NCBI RefSeq assembly: GCF_000513135.1
Contig: NZ_BAUV01000008.1
Location: 1 to 64,000 of the forward strand
Origin: Halalkalibacter akibai JCM 9157
GTDB lineage: Bacteria; Bacillota; Bacilli; Bacillales; Bacillaceae_D
Reading direction: 5' to 3'
Length of the DNA stretch: 64,000 bases
Position numbers and translations under genes: made by a program
Notes under the pieces: model-generated
Database searches by the model: none
What the model was told of the DNA's origin: nothing
The model's input: only the letters and a program-made list of their open reading frames with translations
In this document: positions 31,916-43,674 of the stretch, piece by piece
Layout: every line of letters starts with the position of its first letter
Numbering within the stretch: position 1 is the first letter of the stretch

Positions 31916-33280
31916 ATGAGTGACTTGTTTGCAGATCGCACGCCGCCTCAGAATATAGAAGCAGAGCAGGCAGTCTTGGGAGCTATCTTCTTAGCGGATG
32001 AAGCACTTGTTACAGCATCGGAACGCCTTTTGCCTGATGATTTTTATCGCGCCGCCCATCAACGTGTCTATCAAGTAATGCTCGATTTAGCAGAAAAAGG
32101 AGAACCAGTTGATCTTGTAACGGTAACTTCGGAACTTCAAAATAAGAAATGGCTTGATGAAATTGGTGGCGTTGCTTATTTAAGTGACTTAGCCAATGCT
32201 GTACCTACAGCTGCCAATGTCGATTATTATAGTCGAATTGTTGAGGAAAAATCTGTTCTTAGAAGATTAATTAAAGTAGCGACAAACATTGCAGCAGATG
32301 GCTATGCAAGCGAAGAAGAAGTCGATACGATCCTTGTTGAAGCAGAGAAAACAATTTTAGACGTATCACAACGGAAAAATACGAGTGCTTTTATTTCGAT
32401 AAAAGACGTTCTTATAGAGACTTACGATAAAATTGAAGAACTTCAAAATCAAACAGGTGAGATCACGGGGATTCCAACCGGCTTCGTAGAATTAGACCGA
32501 ATGACAGCTGGTTTCCAACGAAACGATCTTATTATTGTGGCCGCACGTCCATCAGTTGGTAAAACGGCATTTGCATTAAATATCTCGCAAAACGTAGCAA
32601 CAAGAGCTGGGGAAAATGTAGCGATTTTTAGTTTGGAGATGGGAGCTAGTCAGCTAGTTCAACGTATGCTATGTGCGGAAGGCAATATTGATGCGCAACG
32701 AATGAGAACGGGTGCTCTAAATTCAGAGGATTGGCAGAAGCTAACAATGGCAATGGGAAGTCTTGCGAAAGCAGGAATTTATATAGATGATACTCCGGGC
32801 GTTAAAGTTAATGATATTCGAGCTAAATGCCGTCGCTTAAAGCAAGAACATGGCTTAGGTATGATTATGATTGACTACTTACAGCTTATTCAAGGTAACG
32901 GAAAAAGTGGCGAGAACAGACAACAAGAGGTATCAGAAATATCGCGAACACTAAAGCAAATTGCTCGTGAACTTGAAGTACCTGTTATTGCCTTATCGCA
33001 GTTATCCCGTGGAGTTGAGTCACGTCAAGACAAGCGTCCAATGATGTCAGATATTCGTGAATCAGGAAGTATTGAGCAGGATGCTGATATCGTAGCCTTC
33101 TTATATCGTGACGATTACTACGATAAAGAAACAGAAAATCAAAATATCATTGAAATTATTATTGCAAAGCAACGTAACGGTCCAGTTGGTACTGTAGAAC
33201 TTGCTTTCGTAAAAGAATACAATAAATTCGTCAATTTAGAACGACGACATGATGAAAGAGATATGCCACCAGGAGCATAA
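31916..33280 (+). CDS. dnaB: Replicative DNA helicase DnaB (DnaC in B. subtilis)
   Basis: 454 residues, a hexameric RecA-fold helicase. The N-terminal domain starts PPQNIEAEQAVLGAIFL. Walker A is ARPSVGKTAFALN, Walker B is MIMIDYLQLI, and SQLSRGVESRQDKRPMMSD is conserved. No intein or insertion is seen. The ATG follows GAGAGGAGA. In B. subtilis the same gene is called dnaC, between rplI and purA. Confidence 0.97.
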   Translation: MSDLFADRTPPQNIEAEQAVLGAIFLADEALVTASERLLPDDFYRAAHQRVYQVMLDLAEKGEPVDLVTVTSELQNKKWLDEIGGVAYLSDLANAVPTAANVDYYSRIVEEKSVLRRLIKVATNIAADGYASEEEVDTILVEAEKTILDVSQRKNTSAFISIKDVLIETYDKIEELQNQTGEITGIPTGFVELDRMTAGFQRNDLIIVAARPSVGKTAFALNISQNVATRAGENVAIFSLEMGASQLVQRMLCAEGNIDAQRMRTGALNSEDWQKLTMAMGSLAKAGIYIDDTPGVKVNDIRAKCRRLKQEHGLGMIMIDYLQLIQGNGKSGENRQQEVSEISRTLKQIARELEVPVIALSQLSRGVESRQDKRPMMSDIRESGSIEQDADIVAFLYRDDYYDKETENQNIIEIIIAKQRNGPVGTVELAFVKEYNKFVNLERRHDERDMPPGA

Positions 33281-33405
33281 CTAAGATAACTCATAGAAAA
33301 GAAGGAATAGGTTAAAATAAATTTAACTTTATTAGCCATTCTTTCTCAGGGGTTATCTTTTTTTTATTTGACTGTTTTCACAATGGGTTTTTGATTTGTA
33401 TTATG

Positions 33406-33492
33406 TTTTTTCCTCATAGTGAAATGGAACGGAAGTCACTCGCCACCTCCCCGCGGAAAGCGAGTGACTGCAGTGTAATGGAACGAACATGT
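33406..33492 (+). repeat. Short palindromic repeat family 2, copy A
   Basis: It begins TTTTTCCTCATAGTGAAATGG, has a CACTCGC/GCGAGTG stem around CCACCTCCCCGCGGAAA, and ends AATGGAACGAACATGT. The same ends occur at 36021-36106, 35050-35099 and, inverted, 43412-43455. Confidence 0.75.
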
Positions 33493-33547
33493 CAGGATCG
33501 TTTAACTCAGTCTCTGAAAATAGACCTTAATTTTTACCTGCTGTGCA

Positions 33548-33592
33548 TTAAACGAACAAACCTATAAAGTTATCTTACAATTGTTCGTGTTT
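33548..33592. promoter_or_regulatory. PurR operator (paired PurBoxes) of purA
   Basis: Two inverted boxes are centred on CGAAC (33553-33557) and GTTCG (33583-33587): TTAAACGAACAAA and ATTGTTCGTGTTT. Each is close to the AWWWCCGAACWWT consensus, and spacing between boxes is about 19 bp. They lie just before the purA -35 element, as expected for PurR repression relieved by PRPP. Confidence 0.8.
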
Positions 33593-33595
33593 ACA

Positions 33596-33624
33596 TTGAC
33601 GGCTGTTTTCGTAGTTGGTATACT
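33596..33624 (+). promoter_or_regulatory. purA promoter
   Basis: TTGACG (33596-33601), 17-bp spacer, TATACT (33619-33624). Confidence 0.8.
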
Positions 33625-33666
33625 TATCAATGGCTTAGAAAAAACATAAAATTTAGTTATAGATAG

Positions 33667-34971
<1,305 letters not shown>

Positions 34972-34980
34972 TGGTCGTGA

Positions 34981-35014
34981 TGAAGAGTGCAAAAGTTGTA
35001 CTCTTCATTTTTTT
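34981..35014 (+). terminator. purA terminator
   Basis: TGAAGAGTGCA/TGTACTCTTCA stem followed by T7. Confidence 0.88.
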
Positions 35015-35049
35015 AGGCTGTTTCAGTAAAAATTGTTGTATAAAGGTTA

Positions 35050-35099
35050 TTTTTTCTTTAGTGAAATAGTGTGTAGGAGCGTAATGCAACAAACATTGT
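35050..35099 (+). repeat. Short palindromic repeat family 2, eroded copy D
   Basis: It keeps only the ends (TTTCTTTAGTGAAAT and GTAATGCAACAAACATTGT-like) with the centre deleted. It is weaker than the other copies. Confidence 0.5.
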
Positions 35100-35299
35100 G
35101 AAGGATTGGTAACCTATAAAAACACCAACAGAGTATGCAGAAATAGATTTATTTGAAAAATATTATTATTATGCTTGCATTAAAATAAAAGACATGATAT
35201 TATAAATCTTGTCGCTAAGAGATAAACAAGCTCTTAGAGAGAAAATAACAAAAGCTTCAGATGAATATCAGATAAGCTAATTGAAATTTTCAAAAGTAA

Positions 35300-35375
35300 G
35301 AGCCATTAGCTCAGTTGGTAGAGCATCTGACTTTTAATCAGAGGGTCGAAGGTTCGAGTCCTTCATGGCTCACCA
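35300..35375 (+). tRNA. tRNA-Lys (UUU)
   Basis: A 76-nt cloverleaf with GAGCCAT/ATGGCTC acceptor stem, anticodon loop CTTTTAA (anticodon TTT), T-loop GGTTCGAGTCC and encoded CCA. First of five clustered tRNA genes. Confidence 0.97.
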
Positions 35376-35386
35376 TTTCCCAAAGT

Positions 35387-35461
35387 GGCCCGTTGGTCAA
35401 GCGGTTAAGACACCGCCCTTTCACGGCGGTAACACGGGTTCGAATCCCGTACGGGTCACCA
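35387..35461 (+). tRNA. tRNA-Glu (UUC)
   Basis: 75 nt, acceptor GGCCCGT/ACGGGTC, anticodon loop CTTTCAC (TTC), T-arm GGGTTCGAATCCC, encoded CCA. Confidence 0.97.
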
Positions 35462-35479
35462 ATTTAATTTTTTTATCAT

Positions 35480-35556
35480 GGTCCGGTAGTTCAGTTGGTT
35501 AGAATGCCTGCCTGTCACGCAGGAGGTCGCGGGTTCGAGTCCCGTCCGGACCGCCA
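35480..35556 (+). tRNA. tRNA-Asp (GUC)
   Basis: 77 nt, acceptor GGTCCGG/CCGGACC, anticodon loop CTGTCAC (GTC), G discriminator, encoded CCA. Confidence 0.97.
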
Positions 35557-35573
35557 ATTTAATATTTAGTAGT

Positions 35574-35649
35574 GGCTCAGTAGCTCAGTCGGTAGAGCAA
35601 TGGACTGAAAATCCATGTGTCGGCGGTTCGATTCCGTCCTGAGCCACCA
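35574..35649 (+). tRNA. tRNA-Phe (GAA)
   Basis: 76 nt, acceptor GGCTCAG/CTGAGCC, anticodon loop CTGAAAA (GAA), encoded CCA. Confidence 0.97.
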
Positions 35650-35661
35650 TTTTTTTTATTT

Positions 35662-35734
<73 letters not shown>

Positions 35735-35737
35735 CTC

Positions 35738-35776
35738 AAATCCGTGTGGAATTCCATGCGGATTTTTTATTTTTTA
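35738..35776 (+). terminator. tRNA operon terminator
   Basis: An AATCCG/CGGATT outer stem with an inner GGAATTCC palindrome, followed by T6 and a T-rich tail. Confidence 0.85.
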
Positions 35777-36020
35777 AAACTACAAAATTCCCTAAAATAA
35801 CCAGTTATATGACAGCAATATTACAATCTATTTTCAGTTTGATATATTAGCCCCACAACTAGAAGATTATGTTAGAATAAAAAAGGTTTAATAGCTTTGT
35901 AAAATGTCGTCGAAACATAAGGTATTTTATAAAGTTATTAAATAACGTGTGACGTTTCTAGGTCCATAAGTCGGATTTTAGAATTATCTTTTTTATTTTT
36001 TATAAAAATTGTTACATTCG

Positions 36021-36106
36021 TCTTTCTTGTAGTGAAATGAAGCGGAAGCCACTCGACTCCTGCGGGACCTAGAAGCTTGACACCTCCCCGCGGAACGAAT
36101 ATGTGG
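36021..36106 (+). repeat. Short palindromic repeat family 2, copy B
   Basis: TAGTGAAATGAAGCGGAAGCC followed by CACTCGACTCCTGCGGGAC and CACCTCCCCGCGGAACGAA. It shares core words with copy A and also with the larger repeats at 26.5 and 54.2 kb (ACTCCTGCGGGA, CCGCGGAA). Confidence 0.7.
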
Positions 36107-36207
36107 AGAACGTGTAATCCCATATTTTATTCTATGGTTATTATACAAACAAGCTTACTAAAAACTATTACTTTATACATAGAGCAAGGTTTAATAGGAG
36201 GAAAAAA

Positions 36208-37640
36208 ATGAATAAACAACTTTCATTACTTTATGTTCCACAAACTAGAGTATTTCAAACATTTATAATAGCATTAATGACAATCATGGTTTTTAGTGGG
36301 TTTGCAAACGGAGTTTCTGCTGAAAGACCTAATGTAAAAACTATTTATCACATTTATATTGATAATGAACATATTGGTACATTACTTGATGATCAGCCTG
36401 TCTATCAATATATGACTGAACTATTAGATTCAACTAAGGGCCAATATTCGGATGTTTCATTGCAAGTAGCTGAGGAAGTCCGAGTACTGCCAGAGTTCGT
36501 GTTTACTGAAATTGAAGAAGATCAGAGTGTATTGGATTCTTTAGAAGAACAATTAACCGTTCAAGCAGAAGTAACGGCTTTAATGCTTGGTGAAGAAGCG
36601 ATCATCCACCTCGCATCTAAAAAAGAAGCAAAGCAAGTGATTCAAGATCTAATAACACAATATGTAGATGAAGAAACCTATTCGCAGTTTATAGAAGAGG
36701 AAAAGAATGTTGATGCCTTGGAAATAGGAGAAACAATTTTTACGGATATTTCTTTGACAGAAGAATTAGTGGAGAAGGAAGTATTAGCATCTCCTCAAGA
36801 TATTTTAACAGTAGAAGAAGCTGTTAATAAGTTGACTAAAGGAGTTCTTGAAGAACAAACCTATACGGTTAAAGAAGGCGATGTATTAGGAACAATTGCC
36901 GATAACCATAATCTATCAACTTCTAACTATTAGAAATTAATAATACGTTAAATAAAGATAGTGTCATTCGAGTTGGACAAGAGCTTAAAGTAACAGCTTA
37001 TCAGCCACTTGTTGAAGTTGAGTCAACTCAACGATCAAAAGTAGAAGAAGAAATTGCTTTTGAAACAGAAGTGAGAGAAGATGACTCGATGTGGAAGGGT
37101 GACAATAAAGTTACTCAAGAAGGACAAGCTGGTACACAAGTGATAGAATATGAAACTACTTATAAAAATGGTAACCTTATTAAACGTGAAGTGATATCTG
37201 AACAAGTGACGAAGGAACCTGTAACTAAAATTGTAACAAGGGGTACAAAGGAAATGCCTTCACGCGGTTCAGGACAATTAGGTTGGCCTGCCGTTGGTGG
37301 TTATATTTCTAGTTATCAAGGAAATCGTTGGGGAAGATTTCATAGAGGAATAGATATAGCAAGACCGAGTAACTATAATATTTTAGCAGCTGACAATGGT
37401 ACGATTACACAAGCTACCTTCTCAGGTGGTTATGGTAATCTAGTTCGTATTAACCATAATAACGGCATGGAAACACTTTATGCTCATTTAGCATCTATTG
37501 ATGTGAAAGTTGGTCAAACTGTAACAAAAGGCCAAAAAATTGGTGTGATGGGGTCTACAGGTAATTCTACTGGAATTCATCTTCACTTTGAAGTTTATGA
37601 AAACGGACAATTAAAAAATCCAATGCATTACTTAAGATAG
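36208..37640 (+). CDS. LysM-G5-M23 peptidoglycan endopeptidase, frameshifted
   Basis: About 477 residues after bridging one frame break. An N-terminal hydrophobic export signal (residues ~15-40) leads to an extracytoplasmic segment, a LysM module ([19 protein letters not shown]...), a G5-like segment ([20 protein letters not shown]) and a C-terminal M23 metallopeptidase with HRGIDIARP and LHFEVYENG, the zinc ligands of the lysostaphin family. The break is near 36925 (TCTAACTATTAG): one extra base gives [18 protein letters not shown], continuing the LysM fold. It sits directly upstream of walR. A wall-remodelling role under WalR is plausible, but I see no clear WalR box. Confidence 0.88.
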
Positions 37641-37771
37641 TCAATCGAGGTTGACTCACAAAAAGGTACGATCTCTCCTAGACAGGGTTTCTGTGGGCTA
37701 GGTGGAAAGAGTTTCTTGTGAGTTTACCTCGATTTTTCATGTTTTCCAACGTACAGGGTATCGGTTACATG

Positions 37772-37780
37772 TGTTAAAAT
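37772..37780 (+). promoter_or_regulatory. Candidate walR extended -10 promoter
   Basis: TGT-TAAAAT forms an extended -10 about 40 bp before the walR start; no good -35 is visible. Confidence 0.45.
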
Positions 37781-37818
37781 GTAAGGTAAGACTAAAAGAG
37801 AACGGGAGAGATCTGCAC

Positions 37819-38532
37819 ATGGAAAAACGGATTTTAGTTGTAGACGATGAGAGACCGATCGCAGATATTTTAAAGTTCAACTTAGAAAAAGAAGGTTATG
37901 AAGTTGTTTGTGCGTATGATGGGTTAGAAGCAATTGAATTAGTAAAAAAAGAGGAACCAGATTTAATTTTACTTGATATTATGCTTCCTTATAAAGATGG
38001 AATGGAAGTCTGCCGGGAAGTTCGTAAACAATATGACATTCCTATTATTATGTTAACAGCAAAAGATTCTGAAATAGATAAAGTACTTGGACTCGAATTA
38101 GGTGCTGATGATTATGTTACCAAGCCTTTTAGTACTAGAGAGCTTTTAGCTCGTGTTAAAGCTAATCTAAGGCGTCATAAAACAAGTGGAGAAGACTCAG
38201 GGGTAAGCTCTAAAGAAATTGTCGTGGGCGATTTAATTATTTATCCTGAAGCTTACCAGGTGAAGCGACGTGGTGAGGCGATTGATCTGACACACCGGGA
38301 GTTTGAATTGATTCATTATTTAGCAAAACATTTAGACCAGGTGATGACTAGAGAGCATTTGTTACAAGCTGTTTGGGGTTATGACTATTTTGGAGATGTG
38401 AGAACGGTCGATGTTACAGTTCGTAGACTAAGGGAGAAAGTAGAAGACAACCCAAGTTACCCTTCTTGGATTATTACTCGTAGAGGAGTCGGTTACTATT
38501 TATCTTCACCTGACCTACAGGAGCAGACTTAA
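37819..38532 (+). CDS. walR: Response regulator WalR (YycF)
   Basis: 237 residues, OmpR family. The receiver domain has the DDE acidic pocket, phospho-Asp in LILLDIML and the Lys of DYVTKPF. The winged-helix domain ends [21 protein letters not shown]...TRRGVGYYL. It is the essential regulator of cell-wall hydrolase genes. The ATG at 37819 follows GGGAGAG; the longer open frame upstream crosses the promoter. The stop overlaps walK by one base. Confidence 0.97.
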   Translation: MEKRILVVDDERPIADILKFNLEKEGYEVVCAYDGLEAIELVKKEEPDLILLDIMLPYKDGMEVCREVRKQYDIPIIMLTAKDSEIDKVLGLELGADDYVTKPFSTRELLARVKANLRRHKTSGEDSGVSSKEIVVGDLIIYPEAYQVKRRGEAIDLTHREFELIHYLAKHLDQVMTREHLLQAVWGYDYFGDVRTVDVTVRRLREKVEDNPSYPSWIITRRGVGYYLSSPDLQEQT

Positions 38533-40358
38533 TGGAAAATAAAGTTGGCTTTTTTAAGTCGATTCAATTCAAATTAATCATTATTTATGTACTTCTCATA
38601 TTCATTGCAATGCAAATCATTGGGGTTTATTTTACAAAACAGCTTGAGCATCAACTAGTGAGTAATTACTTTGAAATGCTCGATGACCGAGCCAATCTAC
38701 TAGCTTATAATCTTGCTGAAGAAATGATTAATAATAAAGATGACCGAAGTGCGATTAATGCAAAATTTAACGCGATGTTAAGAGATATTTTTTCAATTGA
38801 TCACTCCGAAGTACAAGTGATTGATCAGAATCGAGTTGTTATTAGCACGTCTAATTTATCGAATAGACATATTGTGGGTCAACAAAGTACAGAAGTACGA
38901 GTGAAGCGTGCTTTACTCGGTTCTGCTGACGATGACGTTTTAAGAGATCCTACAACGGGCCACCGAGTTCGTGTGATGGCAGTACCAATCAAATCCGATG
39001 ATGGACCTGTTGGAGCATTATATATTGAGGCTTCAATGGAAGGTATCTACGGACAGATGAGGCAAATTAATAGTATTTTATTAAGTGGTACGTTTATTGC
39101 TTTAATTATCTCTGTTGTGTTAGTTATCTTACTTGCAAGAACGATTACCGGACCGATTTTTGATATGCGTAGACAAGCGTTACGAATGGGCCGGGGTGAC
39201 TTTTCAAAGCAAGTAAAAGTGTATAGTGCAGATGAAATTAGTCAGCTGGCTACGTCGTTTAATGAGTTAACGTTGAAGTTACAAGATGCTACGCTGACTC
39301 GAGACCGTGAGCAGAAGCGTTTGAAATCCGTTTTAACACATATGACAGATGGGGTAATTGCCAGTGATAAGAACGGCCGTATCATTTTACTAAATAAACG
39401 GGCAGAAGAGTTACTCAAGCTCTCCAATCAGTCGGTTTTAGGAGAGATGCTGACAAACGTTTTGCGTTTACCAGAAGCCGTTAGTTTAGAAGATTTAGAG
39501 GAGCTTCCCGATTCATTATTACTAGATTTTAGTAGTGACGACGAAGAATACTTGCTTGAAGCGAAGTTCTCTATTATTCAAGAAGAAAATGGACCGATTA
39601 ATGGTTTTATTACCGTGGTCCATGATGTTACGGAACAAGAGAAAATTGAGCAAGAGCGAAGAGAATTCGTAGCAAATGTTTCACATGAATTACGAACGCC
39701 GCTGACAACGATGAAAAGCTATCTTGAAGCATTGGAAGACGGGGCAATGAATGATAAAGAGCTTGGCCCTCGGTTTTTAGGTGTAACTCAAAATGAAACA
39801 GAACGAATGATTCGCCTTGTTAATGATTTATTACAACTATCTAAGATTGATAGTCACGATTATAAATTTTCATTTCAACTCATTAATATGGGATCTCTTT
39901 TGAATGATATTATTGATCGTTTTGAAATGATAGCCTTAGATAAAAAAATTCGTTTCAATCGAAAAATTGCTAATACACCTGTTTATGTTAGGGTAGCCCC
40001 TGATAAATTAACGCAAGTACTAGATAATATTATCTCAAATGCAATGAAGTACTCTCCTGAGGGTGGAGACATTAAAATTCAAATGTTGCAAAAAAACGAA
40101 CACCTTCAAATTAGCATTTCTGACCAGGGTATGGGTATCCCAAGAGAAAGTCAAACGAAAATATTTGACCGCTTTTACAGAGTAGATAAAGCAAGAGCCA
40201 GAAGTGTCGGTGGAACAGGACTTGGACTGGCTATTGCGAAAGAGTTAATTCATGTTCATAACGGTGAAATTTGGGCAGAGAGTGAGTACGGCGCAGGAAC
40301 AACGATTTATATTACATTGCCTTATTCCAATGATCAGGAGGGAGAGCATGAACTATGA
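38532..40358 (+). CDS. walK: Sensor histidine kinase WalK (YycG)
   Basis: 608 residues. Two membrane helices (about 13-32 and 182-202) flank an extracellular sensor domain. HAMP, PAS, DHp (phospho-His in FVANVSHELRTPLTTMKS) and the HATPase domain (NIISNAMKYSP, FDRFYRVD, GGTGLGLAIAKEL) follow in order. It is the partner of WalR in wall homeostasis, coupled by a TAATG junction. It overlaps walH by 11 bases. Confidence 0.97.
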   Translation: MENKVGFFKSIQFKLIIIYVLLIFIAMQIIGVYFTKQLEHQLVSNYFEMLDDRANLLAYNLAEEMINNKDDRSAINAKFNAMLRDIFSIDHSEVQVIDQNRVVISTSNLSNRHIVGQQSTEVRVKRALLGSADDDVLRDPTTGHRVRVMAVPIKSDDGPVGALYIEASMEGIYGQMRQINSILLSGTFIALIISVVLVILLARTITGPIFDMRRQALRMGRGDFSKQVKVYSADEISQLATSFNELTLKLQDATLTRDREQKRLKSVLTHMTDGVIASDKNGRIILLNKRAEELLKLSNQSVLGEMLTNVLRLPEAVSLEDLEELPDSLLLDFSSDDEEYLLEAKFSIIQEENGPINGFITVVHDVTEQEKIEQERREFVANVSHELRTPLTTMKSYLEALEDGAMNDKELGPRFLGVTQNETERMIRLVNDLLQLSKIDSHDYKFSFQLINMGSLLNDIIDRFEMIALDKKIRFNRKIANTPVYVRVAPDKLTQVLDNIISNAMKYSPEGGDIKIQMLQKNEHLQISISDQGMGIPRESQTKIFDRFYRVDKARARSVGGTGLGLAIAKELIHVHNGEIWAESEYGAGTTIYITLPYSNDQEGEHEL

Positions 40359-41691
40359 GCATATCAAATCTACGGTCCTGATTGTTTTAATTGGACTCAG
40401 TATTGTATTAACATGGCAGCTCTATACGTTTCAACCAGAGATTGCTCTTCTAGACGATACAAAAAGGTATGTTCCGAGCGAGTCTCTTAATACAGAACGT
40501 GAAGAAAAAAAACTAAAAGAAGTCATCTTACCCGAGCAAATGATTGTTCACTTTGAAAACAAGTTTGCAATGATCCCAAAGCACGATAAACGGTTTCAGC
40601 AAGTTTATGATAAGTTGTTACGATCAAATTTGGATGTTGTTAACACACTTGCAACAGGGCCATTTCCAAAGAGGTTGGAACAAGGAGGAGTAGAAATCAT
40701 TTTCCCTGCTGCTATTCCAACAGATCTCTTTTTTAGCCTTTTTGAATTAGGCGAAGAAGAAATGACGGTTCCATTAACAGAGCTAGATCGGTTATTTTTA
40801 TTTGTGGATCAGAGTGAAGAGGTTTATATGCAAATTTTATCGGTGGAAGAAGAAAGAGTGATTGAGCTCTCAACAGATTTATCAATAACAGACTTCACCA
40901 CTTATGTTGAAGCGATAAATGACTTCAAACAAGTTGAACCAATTGTTGAGTTACCACCTGCCTATTCACCTAAATTAACAACATCTGTGTATGTTCCAGT
41001 AGAACCAGTAAAAGCTTCCAGGTTGTCCTTTCAAACAAACTCATTATCTATTAAATATTATCAACAGACTCTTTTTACCGATCCTAGTTTGGTAAAGTAT
41101 TATCAGCAAACTGACGGAGAAGATTCATATACGGATGGAAATCGGATCATTACTTTGCAAAATAATAGTTTATTTATGGAGTATATCAACCCGATTTTTA
41201 TTGAAACGCAAGAGCGAAACAGTAAGCATATTATTTTAAATGGTTATGAGTTCATCAATGGTCACGGAGGATGGTCAGATGATTATGTGTTGGCTGATTG
41301 GCGTCAGACAGAATTACGAGATGAAGCTTCATTTATGCTTCATGTAAATGGATATCCAGTGATTAATTTTGAAGGACAAGGATCCATGTCACTTGATATT
41401 AGTCGCTCAGGTAATCAAATTGTCTCGTATACTAGACCACTATTTGAACTCGATAGCACTCCTATTGATGTGAATGAACGCATTGAGTTGCCTTCAGGTC
41501 AAGAAGTAATCGAACGTTTAAATGAGCAAGAGTTTTTCCAGCCAGAAAGGCTATCCAAAGTGGTGATTGGCTATGAAATGGTGATGAGAAATACCTCTTT
41601 TGTCACCATTGAACCTCATTGGTTTGTGCTTTACGGCAATAGATGGCAAAAAGTAACGTTTGAAGGAGGAGGTTCTAATGGATTGGAGTAG
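40348..41691 (+). CDS. walH: WalK regulator WalH (YycH)
   Basis: 447 residues. It is a single N-terminal membrane helix (STVLIVLIGLSIVLTWQLYT) followed by a large extracytoplasmic domain. WalH and WalI form a complex that modulates WalK at the membrane. The ATG follows CAGGAGGGAG inside the end of walK; the frame continues upstream but is within walK. It is moderately diverged from B. subtilis and assigned by position and architecture. Confidence 0.92.
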   Translation: MNYEHIKSTVLIVLIGLSIVLTWQLYTFQPEIALLDDTKRYVPSESLNTEREEKKLKEVILPEQMIVHFENKFAMIPKHDKRFQQVYDKLLRSNLDVVNTLATGPFPKRLEQGGVEIIFPAAIPTDLFFSLFELGEEEMTVPLTELDRLFLFVDQSEEVYMQILSVEEERVIELSTDLSITDFTTYVEAINDFKQVEPIVELPPAYSPKLTTSVYVPVEPVKASRLSFQTNSLSIKYYQQTLFTDPSLVKYYQQTDGEDSYTDGNRIITLQNNSLFMEYINPIFIETQERNSKHIILNGYEFINGHGGWSDDYVLADWRQTELRDEASFMLHVNGYPVINFEGQGSMSLDISRSGNQIVSYTRPLFELDSTPIDVNERIELPSGQEVIERLNEQEFFQPERLSKVVIGYEMVMRNTSFVTIEPHWFVLYGNRWQKVTFEGGGSNGLE

Positions 41692-42451
41692 AACGAAGAC
41701 AATTTTCATTATTACCTTCTTGTTCATTAATGTGTTTTTAACTTGGCAATTAATCGAGACTCACAATGTAAATCAGATTAATATGATTACAGAAGCAACT
41801 ATTCAAGAGCGTTTACGAGAAAATAATGTAACCATTGAAATGGAATTGCCGGAAGAAGACGTTTCTGGACTTTTAATTATTGGCAAGTTAGCAGATTTAA
41901 CAGTTGATAACATTCCAGCGATTGATGAACAAGACATTCAATTAGTTGATGAACATACAATTGTTTCGGTACTCGATGAGCCATTTGAACTTGCTGATGA
42001 ACAGCAATCGGAAGCACTCAATCTATTTTTAAATACGTATATTTTTGAAGGAGATCGTTATCGCTTAGGTGGTTATGAGCATGAAAGAAACAGGGTGTAC
42101 TTATATCAAGTACACAAAGATAAAACCGCTTATACATTGGATGATCAGCCTTTAATTTTACAACTAGATGATCAACAAAGAATAATTAGTTATCAGCAAA
42201 GGTACTTTCAGTTTGAAGAGCAAGAAGGGGAAGATCGTGAAATCATCTCTAGTTTAAAAGCAGTTGAAATCTTATTAAATGACCAACTAGTGCGTATGAA
42301 TCAAACGATCACAAATGTTCAATTTGGTTATTATAGCTTCATCAGCCCAACAGGAGACATTCAAGTTTTTGCACCGATGTGGCGAGTCACTGTTGATGGT
42401 GAGATTTATCTTGTTCACGCTACTGGAGGTACAGTACAGCAATTAACATAG
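41678..42451 (+). CDS. walI: WalK regulator WalI (YycI)
   Basis: 257 residues. An N-terminal membrane anchor (TIFIITFLFINVFLTWQLIE) is followed by an exported domain of the YycI fold. It overlaps the end of walH by 14 bases, with AAGGAGGAGG giving the ATG at 41678. It partners with WalH in adjusting WalK activity. Confidence 0.92.
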   Translation: MDWSRTKTIFIITFLFINVFLTWQLIETHNVNQINMITEATIQERLRENNVTIEMELPEEDVSGLLIIGKLADLTVDNIPAIDEQDIQLVDEHTIVSVLDEPFELADEQQSEALNLFLNTYIFEGDRYRLGGYEHERNRVYLYQVHKDKTAYTLDDQPLILQLDDQQRIISYQQRYFQFEEQEGEDREIISSLKAVEILLNDQLVRMNQTITNVQFGYYSFISPTGDIQVFAPMWRVTVDGEIYLVHATGGTVQQLT

Positions 42452-42536
42452 AGCAGTTACTTCCTGCCTATTTTTATGAAAACTAAGGGTGGCTGTCATT
42501 TCTGACAGTACTACTTAGTAGAGAGGATGAATTTAT

Positions 42537-43334
42537 ATGACTTTACGCTTTAGTGTACTTGCAAGTGGGAGTACCGGCAACGCTGTTTATGTAGAAACAG
42601 ATAGCCAGCGATTATTAATAGATGCAGGTTTAAGTGGAAAGAAAATGGACGAGTTATTTCAATCCATTAATCGAAATCCTAAAGATCTCAACGGCATTTT
42701 AGTTAGTCACGAACACTCAGATCATATCAAGGGAGTCGGTATTTTTGCTAGAAAACATAAGCTTCCGATTTATGCGAACGAGAAAACGTGGCAAGCGATG
42801 GACAGTCATCTTGGCAACATTGCGACAGAGCAGAAATTTGTCTTTAAAACCGGAGAAGTGAAAACATTTGGAAACCTTGATGTTGAATCCTTTGGTGTTT
42901 CGCATGATGCTGCCGAACCAATGTTTTTCTCGTTTTTGCATGAAGGAAAAAAGCTTGTTTTAGCTACCGATATGGGTTATGTGAGTGAACGCATTAAAGG
43001 GACAATAAAGGGTGCAGATATGTTCATTTTCGAATCAAATCATGATATTAACATGCTACGAATGGGCAAATATCCATGGAGCATAAAGCGTCGTATCTTA
43101 AGCGATGTTGGACATGTATCTAATGAGGATGCAGCCCTAGCTCTTTCTGAGTGCATTGGTGATAACACGAGCCGTATTTATTTAGCTCATTTAAGCCTAG
43201 ATAACAATTTAAAGGACTTAGCAAGGCTTTCGGTTGAACAAGTGCTAAAAGAGCAAGGAATGGCCGTAGGAGAGCAATTTGAACTATATGATACCGATCC
43301 TCATCAACCAACAGCATTAGCTGTTGTTTCATAG
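42537..43334 (+). CDS. walJ: Metallo-beta-lactamase-fold nuclease WalJ (YycJ)
   Basis: 265 residues. The di-metal motif HEHSDHIKG follows a conserved N-terminus ([14 protein letters not shown]), with later His/Asp ligands ([23 protein letters not shown]). The family includes 5'-3' exonucleases linked to mismatch repair and is conserved within wal operons. The ATG is preceded by GAGAGGATG. A terminator follows. Confidence 0.93.
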   Translation: MTLRFSVLASGSTGNAVYVETDSQRLLIDAGLSGKKMDELFQSINRNPKDLNGILVSHEHSDHIKGVGIFARKHKLPIYANEKTWQAMDSHLGNIATEQKFVFKTGEVKTFGNLDVESFGVSHDAAEPMFFSFLHEGKKLVLATDMGYVSERIKGTIKGADMFIFESNHDINMLRMGKYPWSIKRRILSDVGHVSNEDAALALSECIGDNTSRIYLAHLSLDNNLKDLARLSVEQVLKEQGMAVGEQFELYDTDPHQPTALAVVS

Positions 43335-43340
43335 AAATGT

Positions 43341-43375
43341 AAACCTCTACTGAGAAAGAAAGTAGAGGTTTTTTG
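43341..43375 (+). terminator. walJ terminator
   Basis: AAACCTCTACT pairs with AGTAGAGGTTT, followed by T6. Confidence 0.88.
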
Positions 43376-43411
43376 AGTAGAACTTTGTTGTTGTTATGGG
43401 TTAGCCGTTCT

Positions 43412-43455
43412 CACATGTTCGTTCCATTCCACTCCATTTCACTAAGAGGAAAAAC
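43412..43455 (-). repeat. Short palindromic repeat family 2, minimal inverted copy C
   Basis: Read on the minus strand it is TTTTTCCTCTTAGTGAAATGG joined to AGTGGAATGGAACGAACATG. It retains both ends found at 33406-33492 with the GC-rich centre removed. Confidence 0.7.
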
Positions 43456-43674
43456 ATCTTTAAAGCAACAATCTGATAAACCATTTAAAAAAAATAATAG
43501 TAACCCTTCTTTACACGGTTACGCGTCAATGTTGTTGGTAATTATATAAAAAGTATCAAAAATAAAGGGAAAGTGACCATAGTACTAGTATTTCGCTGTA
43601 AAATTATTATAATAAAATCAAAATCACTTTCTTTAGTAAAGTAAATCTCAATAATAAAAAGGATGGTGTCAATT

